Source of the DNA: CAKUFA01 sp963646285
Lineage (GTDB): Bacteria; Bacillota; Clostridia; Christensenellales; Aristaeellaceae
Direction of reading: 5' to 3'
Length of the DNA stretch: 38,046 bases
Assembly: GCA_963646285.1 (NCBI GenBank)
Contig: CAVIWF010000023.1
Location: forward strand, 1 to 38,046
In this document: in pieces, positions 33,961-38,046 of the stretch
Position numbering within the stretch: position 1 is the stretch's first letter
How the letters are laid out: every line of letters begins with the position of its first letter
Translations under genes and position numbers: made by a program
The notes under the pieces: generated by a model
Database searches by the model: none
What the model was told of the DNA's origin: nothing
Seen by the model: only the letters and a program-made list of their open reading frames with translations

Positions 33961-34846
33961 GGGGATCAGCCTCCTTTGCGTCGGCACGCATGTTCAGCAG
34001 CATACCAATGGCAACGGCAATGCCACCCAGCACCGTGCCCAGGGAGAAACGTCCGGCCAGGGCGTCAATGACGACCCCGGAGAAGATTTCGCCAACGAAG
34101 GTGATAATGGTCATCTGCAAGGCAGACAGGCGAGGGGTGGCCACGTTACACAGGAAAATCCCCAGTGCCCCCAGCACACCGCCCAGGTAAATGGTGAAGG
34201 ACTGACCGGCTGCAGGGAAGGAGGTGCTGAGTTGGAACCCAGACAGGGCAAACAGCAGCACGCTGCCGGTGAGGCCGGTGACATAATTCATCAGGGTGGA
34301 ATGGCCAATACCTGCGGTTTCCGACAGGGAAGCGTTGATGGTGCGGGCAATGACAATGGTGTATCCGCTGAGGAAGCCCAGCAGCACCGCCATGAACATA
34401 TCGCTGCCGCCGCTGAGCTTGCCATCGGAAAGCAGCAGCATCAGCCCACAGCCCACGGTCATCACCAGAATGGCCAAGGCCTTGCCCATGCGGAAGGGGT
34501 GCTTCGCTGCACCGAAGAGACCGAAGTGATCCACAATGGCGGAGCAGGTCATCTGTCCCAACAGCATCAGCACCAGATTCAGGGTAACGCCCAGCACGTT
34601 AATGCTCAGGTTGGAGCAAATCACGGTAAGAATGCCCACAACGCCGCCAAGATATTGATACCAGTGGGCACGCCCCTTTCGGCGGCTCCAGCCGCAGAGG
34701 GCGGCAGGCAGCAAGGCGATGAGCCCTGTCAGGTGAATGATGGTGGGGGAGAACCAGCCCCCGTACACCGCCGTCAGGGAGGCGTTAATGGCGTTCATGA
34801 GGGTGATCAGAATGCCGTAAAAGCCGGCAATCAATGTATACTGCAT
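33938..34846 (-). CDS. DMT-family transporter, YdcZ (DUF606) type, fused
   Basis: A polytopic membrane protein of 302 residues with about ten hydrophobic helices. It is twice the length of single-domain YdcZ proteins and shows two DUF606-like halves: NAINASLTAVYGGWFSPTIIHLTG in the first and ARTINASLSETAGIGHSTLMNYVTG in the second. This is a fused form of the drug/metabolite transporter branch. Substrate unknown. The ribosome site AGGAG is unusually far (about 13 bases) from the ATG. It lies 24 bases after yitT. Confidence 0.85.
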   Translation of the reverse strand: MQYTLIAGFYGILITLMNAINASLTAVYGGWFSPTIIHLTGLIALLPAALCGWSRRKGRAHWYQYLGGVVGILTVICSNLSINVLGVTLNLVLMLLGQMTCSAIVDHFGLFGAAKHPFRMGKALAILVMTVGCGLMLLLSDGKLSGGSDMFMAVLLGFLSGYTIVIARTINASLSETAGIGHSTLMNYVTGLTGSVLLFALSGFQLSTSFPAAGQSFTIYLGGVLGALGIFLCNVATPRLSALQMTIITFVGEIFSGVVIDALAGRFSLGTVLGGIAVAIGMLLNMRADAKEADPHGLPHQS

Positions 34847-34870
34847 GGATGGTCTATCGCTCCTGAAAAA

Positions 34871-35737
34871 TTAGTTGGTACCCCGGAAGCCCTTGCCGAT
34901 GATTTCCCCTGTGTTGGTGATCAGCAGGAAAGCACCGGGATCAATCTGCTTCACCTGCCGGCGGAGGAGCACAGCTTCCCGGCGGTTGACCACCGTCAGC
35001 AGCACGGTGCGGCCTTCGTGGGTGTAAGCGCCTTCGCCGTGGAGCTCGGTTGCGCCCCGCTTCAGGGATACGGTGATAAACTCCACAATCTTGTCCGGCT
35101 TGGTGGTGATAATGTGGAAACACTTGTGGGTGTTGATGTTTTCCAGCACCATGTCCACCATGACGGACTTGATAATCAAGCCCAGTACGCAGAACAGCCC
35201 GGTTTCCATGCCGAAGGCCACGCAGGCCATCAGGGTGATAACGCAGTCGGAGCACATGAGGGCGGCGCCGATGTTCAGGCTGGTGAACTTCCGCAGGATC
35301 ATGGCTACAATGTCCGTGCCGCCGGAGGAAGCATCCAGGTTGAACAGAATGGCGGAGCCTACGGCAGGCAAACCAACGGCAAACAGCAGCTCGGCAAAGG
35401 GCTGGGAGGTCATGGGTGCCTTCATGGGCAGCACCACTTCCATCAGCTGGATGAAGCCGGACATGAGCAGGGACGCATAGGCAGTGCGCACGCCGAAGCT
35501 GCGGCCGAAAATGGCGAAGCCGATGAGCAGCAGTGCCACATTGATGATGGTGACGAAGGTACCCGGGGTGATCCAGGGAAAGTAATGCGCCAGCACAACG
35601 CTCAGGCCGCTGACACCGCCTGTGGAAAAGTTATTGGGAAACTTGAAAAAGTAAATGCCCACAGCCATCAACAGCGTGCCGAAGGTGATGAGCAGCCACT
35701 CCTTCAAGGTCTGGTTAAGCTTTACTTTCTGCGCCAT
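34871..35737 (-). CDS. YitT family membrane protein
   Basis: The 288-residue product has about five membrane helices with FPNNFSTGGVSGLSVVLAHY and NLDASSGGTDIVAMILRKF, the YitT repeat signatures. A soluble C-terminal DUF2179 domain (HIITTKPDKIVEFITVSLKRG to the end) follows. The molecular role of YitT proteins is unknown. The start at MAQKVKL is supported by AGGAGG 8 bases upstream; the reading upstream of it covers the promoter. First gene of a three-gene minus-strand operon. Confidence 0.9.
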   Translation of the reverse strand: MAQKVKLNQTLKEWLLITFGTLLMAVGIYFFKFPNNFSTGGVSGLSVVLAHYFPWITPGTFVTIINVALLLIGFAIFGRSFGVRTAYASLLMSGFIQLMEVVLPMKAPMTSQPFAELLFAVGLPAVGSAILFNLDASSGGTDIVAMILRKFTSLNIGAALMCSDCVITLMACVAFGMETGLFCVLGLIIKSVMVDMVLENINTHKCFHIITTKPDKIVEFITVSLKRGATELHGEGAYTHEGRTVLLTVVNRREAVLLRRQVKQIDPGAFLLITNTGEIIGKGFRGTN

Positions 35738-35780
35738 GAACCGGCCTCCTGCTTGCAAGAAAAAATTCAGAACGAGAACG

Positions 35781-35809
35781 ATTATAACACGTCCTGATAT
35801 TGATGGCAA
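35781..35809 (-). promoter_or_regulatory. promoter of the yitT operon
   Basis: Minus-strand TTGCCA (35804-35809), 17 bases, then TATAAT (35781-35786), 43 bases before the yitT start. Confidence 0.75.
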
Positions 35810-35902
35810 GGTGAAACCAAGGGGAATTCACGGTTGGCCTTTTTTACGGCATGGTACAATATTTCTTTCCTTGTATTCCAACTATTAGTCGATTAAACGC
35901 CG

Positions 35903-35951
35903 AATGTGCGTAATTTGCACATTGTGCACGGGAAATGTGCATGATTTGCAC
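35903..35951. repeat. operator-like direct and inverted repeats
   Basis: Two 18-bp copies, AATGTGCGTAATTTGCAC (35903-35920) and AATGTGCATGATTTGCAC (35934-35951), match at 16 of 18 positions and start 31 bases apart, close to three helical turns. Each contains GTGC...GCAC symmetry, and TGCACATTGTGCA (35917-35929) between them is a further near-palindrome. This is the layout of a regulator-binding array. The remaining parts of the 35738-36189 gap hold the yitT promoter and the structured region at 36068-36142. No coding gene is supported there. Confidence 0.6.
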
Positions 35952-36067
35952 GTGACTTTTCGTGGTTGCACCCGTAAAGTAAGAGCATAGAAACGAAGAA
36001 CAGGAGATGGTTGCCTTGATTGTCCGTAGTGCATCTTAGATTACAGGTCTCTTTTTGAAATGACATT

Positions 36068-36142
36068 GTCAAGCTTGCGGCAATGAAAGTGGAAACTGAT
36101 ATGCGCTTAGTCAGTATCGATTGACTCAGCCAAAGGCTTGAC
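36068..36142 (+). promoter_or_regulatory. candidate structured leader of the lipoprotein operon
   Basis: GTCAAGC (36068-36074) pairs with GCTTGAC (36136-36142) and encloses a second hairpin, GCTTAGTCA / TGACTCAGC (36105-36113 and 36122-36130). It lies 47 bases before the lipoprotein gene. No known riboswitch motif is recognised. It may be a leader element or chance pairing in AT-rich DNA. Confidence 0.4.
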
Positions 36143-36189
36143 CTCAAGTTGTTTTTCTTAAGACATTTGGTGATAGGAAGGTAATGATG

Positions 36190-36366
36190 ATGAAAAAGGT
36201 GATTGCAATCATCGCTCTTTTGGGTACATTAACCTTTGTGTTTTATGGTTGTTCCACTAATTCCTCTAGCTACAGTTTGTATAATAAAGACGGCAGTTTG
36301 AACATGAAGTTTGTAAAGAACATGAACGGTTATTTTGAAAAGCATCCTGAAAAATTGCCTAAATAG
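36190..36366 (+). CDS. small lipoprotein-like peptide
   Basis: Unknown function. The 58-residue product has a lysine start (MKKV), a hydrophobic stretch and FYGC followed by STNSSS, a lipobox-like signal with a non-standard Phe at -3. The mature part is about 37 residues and polar (KDGSLNMKFVKNMNGYFEKH). Three ATG codons stand in tandem (36184, 36187, 36190). AGGAAGG at 36175-36181 best fits the third, with the second possible. The region is AT-richer than the rest of the window, suggesting transfer. Confidence 0.65.
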   Translation: MKKVIAIIALLGTLTFVFYGCSTNSSSYSLYNKDGSLNMKFVKNMNGYFEKHPEKLPK

Positions 36367-36402
36367 TTTATAAAAAATGTTATTGGAGGGAGGTGTGCAA
36401 GA

Positions 36403-36462
36403 ATGTTCCTTACGATCGTTGGCGCAATTATTGTAGCTGTGCTCATTTTTCAGTTCGCTTGA
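36403..36462 (+). CDS. 19-residue hydrophobic membrane peptide
   Basis: ATG at 36403 is preceded 9 bases earlier by a strong GGAGGGAGG and encodes MFLTIVGAIIVAVLIFQFA before TGA. The peptide is one membrane helix with no charged residues. Its stop overlaps a TTG (36459) and lies 2 bases before a GTG (36465) that start the next gene, so it could be a coupled leader, a genuine small membrane protein or the detached first helix of the next protein after a frameshift. The ribosome site fits this frame better than any start of the next gene. Confidence 0.5.
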   Translation: MFLTIVGAIIVAVLIFQFA

Positions 36463-36464
36463 CT

Positions 36465-36854
36465 GTGAAACGCAGGTTGAGCGATAATGCAATCATTATT
36501 GTATGTGTGCTAGTTCTGTATAGTGTAAACCGTTTCATTCTCAAATGGGTTGTGGATGTTCCGATCATCTCGTATCTGCTAAAGTGCCACTTTAACGATT
36601 GGCTTGGAGGAATATTCATAATTGCCTACATTAACATTGCTCTAGAGCATAGTCGATATAAACACATGCAAATACATACGTTGCAATGGGCTATCATAAT
36701 CAATGTTTTATGTGGTGTTTTCTGGGAGTTTGTTGGACCTCGTTTGTTTCGTTACGGAACAAGCGACTGCTATGACATATTGGCATACATCGTCGGCGGT
36801 ATTACCTACATAATGATACAGCGTGCGCTCACCAAAAGGAAACGAGTTGTGTGA
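36465..36854 (+). CDS. small polytopic membrane protein, VanZ-like
   Basis: The product is 129 residues if it starts at GTG 36465 (MKRRLSDN), or 131 from TTG 36459. It has four hydrophobic segments. The C-terminal WEFVGPRLFRYGTSDCYDIL followed by AYIVGG resembles the VanZ-type pattern of a Glu, an SDxxD element and a glycine-rich last helix, so I call it VanZ-like with limited confidence. A GTG at 36393 gives a longer product whose extra 24 residues look unnatural (MCKNVPYDRWRNYCSC). It follows the tiny membrane peptide directly and ends at a strong terminator. Confidence 0.65.
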   Translation: MKRRLSDNAIIIVCVLVLYSVNRFILKWVVDVPIISYLLKCHFNDWLGGIFIIAYINIALEHSRYKHMQIHTLQWAIIINVLCGVFWEFVGPRLFRYGTSDCYDILAYIVGGITYIMIQRALTKRKRVV

Positions 36855-36887
36855 ATCCCCGCTGCCCTTGGGCGGCGGGGGATTTTT
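36855..36887 (+). terminator. intrinsic terminator of the AT-rich cassette
   Basis: ATCCCCGCTGCCC, loop TT, GGGCGGCGGGG and ATTTTT form a very stable 11-bp G/C stem (one G-T pair, then A/T pairs past a bulged G). It starts right at the stop codon of the VanZ-like gene. Confidence 0.9.
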
Positions 36888-36915
36888 GCTTTGCGGGGGT
36901 TTGGGTATGGGGCTC

Positions 36916-36944
36916 TTGCTTTTTGCGGTGCAAGTTGCTATGAT
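36916..36944 (+). promoter_or_regulatory. promoter of the GDSL hydrolase gene
   Basis: TTGCTT (36916-36921), exactly 17 bases, then TATGAT (36939-36944). The -35 is part of TTGCTTTTTGC (36916-36926), whose exact inverse GCAAAAAGCAA occurs at 36969-36979 after the start site. That pair of sites may bind a regulator on both sides of the start. Confidence 0.6.
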
Positions 36945-37003
36945 GCCAATAGGGATGGGGCGTTGCGAGCAAAAAGCAACGTGAATAGATAGGAGGAAAC
37001 ACC

Positions 37004-37612
37004 ATGATATTTGAAAAGGGCAGCAAAATTCTTTTTATCGGAGATTCCATTTCTGACTTTGACCGCAAGCGACCTGTAGGAGAAGTCCGGTTCAATGGGT
37101 GGGGCACCAGCTACGTGGCTGATGTGGGCGCTATGCTGGGCTGCGTGTATCCTGAAATGCATTACCGTGTGGTGAACATGGGTGTCAGCGGCAATCAGGC
37201 ACGGGATTTGGAGGCACGTTGGCAGACGGACGTGATGGATCAACACCCGGACTGGGTGTCCGTACTCATTGGTATCAATGATGTGTGGCGTCAATTCGAT
37301 TCCCCTGAAATAAAGGAGGAGCACGTTGCCCCGGAAGACTACGAGGCCTGCTATGAGCGGCTGATTACACGCACGCTGCCTTACGTGAAGGGCATGATTT
37401 TGATGACGCCATACTTCATGGAACCTAACAAGCAGGATCCCATGCGGGTGCGTATGGACGAGTATGGTGCTATTGTCAAAAAGCTGGCGGACAAGTACAA
37501 CCTCATCTGTGTTGACCTTCAAGCAGGATGGGATAAGCTGTTCCAGCACATGCATCCATGCAGCATCGCTTGGGATCGGATTCATCCAAACCGGACATAT
37601 GTACATTGCTAA
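37004..37612 (+). CDS. SGNH/GDSL-family hydrolase, C-terminally frameshifted
   Basis: A lipase/esterase-type hydrolase of 202 residues. The catalytic blocks are present: FIGDSISDFD (Ser), MGVSGNQARDL (Gly), IGINDVW (Asn) and WDRIHP (Asp-His). In relatives the last part reads like HPNxTGHMxIAxxFLNAxG. Here the frame breaks just after HPN and gives RTYVHC-stop, while the expected TGHMYIAKQFLNAVGCER continues in the next frame to 37646. Restoring one CCAAA unit would rejoin the frames exactly. The catalytic residues survive, but the final helix is lost, so activity is uncertain; a sequencing error is possible. GGAGGAAACACC precedes the ATG. Confidence 0.85.
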   Translation: MIFEKGSKILFIGDSISDFDRKRPVGEVRFNGWGTSYVADVGAMLGCVYPEMHYRVVNMGVSGNQARDLEARWQTDVMDQHPDWVSVLIGINDVWRQFDSPEIKEEHVAPEDYEACYERLITRTLPYVKGMILMTPYFMEPNKQDPMRVRMDEYGAIVKKLADKYNLICVDLQAGWDKLFQHMHPCSIAWDRIHPNRTYVHC

Positions 37613-37732
37613 GCAGTTTCTGAATGCCGTGGGGTGTGAAAGATAAAATGGGGCATCCTAAATTGTAAAGCGTTAGAAGCTTTCGGTCGATTCACCACAT
37701 GAGTGTTTTTCTCTGCATTTGTACATCATAAT

Positions 37733-37791
37733 GCTCCCTCTGGTGTGTTCTCGAAACATTTGACTTTTCGAGTGTTCACGCCAGAGGGAGC
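37733..37791. repeat. 59-bp long hairpin element
   Basis: GCTCCCTCTGGTGTG (37733-37747) pairs with CACGCCAGAGGGAGC (37777-37791) over 15 positions, one of them G-T. Inside it CTCGAAA (37750-37756) pairs with TTTCGAG (37766-37772). No T-run follows on either strand, so it is not a standard terminator. The stretch 37647-37857 has no gene I can support. Confidence 0.65.
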
Positions 37792-37857
37792 CTACCATTT
37801 GGTCAGACAATCAACAACCTTGCAGATGAAGCAGCTTCGAGTATCCCTTTGAGATAT

Positions 37858-37885
37858 AAAAAACCCTGCCGATTACTCGACAGGG
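37858..37885 (-). terminator. terminator of the tRNA operon
   Basis: Minus-strand CCCTGTCGA, loop GTAA, TCGGCAGGG (one G-T pair), followed by TTTTTT. It lies 5 bases after the tRNA-Met gene. Confidence 0.9.
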
Positions 37886-37890
37886 AAACG

Positions 37891-37964
37891 TGGCTCCGAT
37901 AGGATTCGAACCTATGACACTCCGGGTATGAACCGAATGCTCTAGCCAACTGAGCTACGGAGCC
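37891..37964 (-). tRNA. tRNA-Met (CAT), elongator
   Basis: The minus strand folds as a complete tRNA. Acceptor GGCTCCG/CGGAGCC, D-arm AGCTCAGTTGGCTAGAGC, anticodon arm TTCGG-TTCATAC-CCGGA with anticodon CAT, and T-arm ATAGGTTCGAATCCTAT are all present. The 5' G-C first pair and two-G-C anticodon stem argue for elongator Met. The 3' CCA is not encoded (CGT follows the discriminator A). Confidence 0.93.
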
Positions 37965-37967
37965 ACA

Positions 37968-38044
<77 letters not shown>

Positions 38045-38046
38045 AT

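Noticed and set aside
35893..36147. 84-codon minus-strand frame in the AT-rich gap
   Set aside because: It starts at TTG with no ribosome site and covers the repeat array and structured region; the composition is not protein-like.
37733..37791. Integron attC site
   Set aside because: The hairpin lacks the RYYYAAC/GTTRRRY ends and no integrase or cassette genes are seen.

Overview
The window looks like a chromosomal segment of a Gram-positive, anaerobic member of the Clostridia, possibly a gut Oscillospirales-type organism (lineage is inferred, not proven). Pointers are a T-box riboswitch ahead of valS, a yceD-rpmF pair, PduL plus AckA in place of a classical Pta, an oxygen-labile two-subunit class I fumarase, BioY, YitT, TmcAL, strong AGGAGG-type ribosome binding sites and several TTG/GTG starts. 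Most of the window has moderate G+C (one ackA line, 17341-17400, has 32 G/C of 60). A short block at about 35.9-36.85 kb is clearly AT-richer (21 of 60 in 36481-36540) and carries only small, unfamiliar genes.

Layout, left to right. 0.1-6.2 kb: gltB-gltD (glutamate synthase) on the minus strand, with a terminator-like hairpin in the gltB leader. 6.2-11.8 kb: a TetR regulator divergent from an MMPL/RND-type membrane transporter, which is translationally coupled to an 893-residue exported protein built on 12- and 17-residue repeats. This is the least conventional large system here. 11.8-12.5 kb: bioY with a consensus promoter and a BirA-like operator. 12.6-16.1 kb: a polysaccharide flippase converging on tmcAL-ispE. 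16.2-19.0 kb: pduL, ackA, yceD, rpmF. 19.1-26.9 kb: a valine T-box followed by a small membrane protein, valS, folC, rsmH, rsmI and the two fumarase subunits, closely packed and partly overlapping.

26.9-31.6 kb: a minus-strand operon for an ABC-2-type exporter (ATPase, permease, GldG-like protein, DUF4340 protein). 31.7-33.1 kb: a cytidylate-kinase-like protein overlapping a secreted protein of unknown function. 33.2-35.7 kb: minus-strand operon yitT, a YdcZ-type DMT transporter and a SpoU-family RNA methyltransferase. 35.8-36.9 kb: the AT-rich block with operator-like repeats, a structured leader, a small lipoprotein, a 19-residue membrane peptide and a VanZ-like membrane protein. 37.0-37.65 kb: an SGNH/GDSL hydrolase whose C-terminus is frameshifted in a way that fits loss of one 5-bp repeat unit. 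37.7-38.05 kb: a long hairpin and two minus-strand tRNA genes, elongator Met and initiator fMet.

Functionally, GltBD supplies glutamate. PduL-AckA makes acetate and ATP from acetyl-CoA. The T-box ties valS and its downstream genes to valine-tRNA charging, and biotin probably controls bioY. The TetR-MMPL-repeat protein unit is probably an envelope export system with an extracytoplasmic rod-like partner. The AT-rich block may be a recently acquired envelope or immunity-type cassette. Both of those last interpretations are inference.
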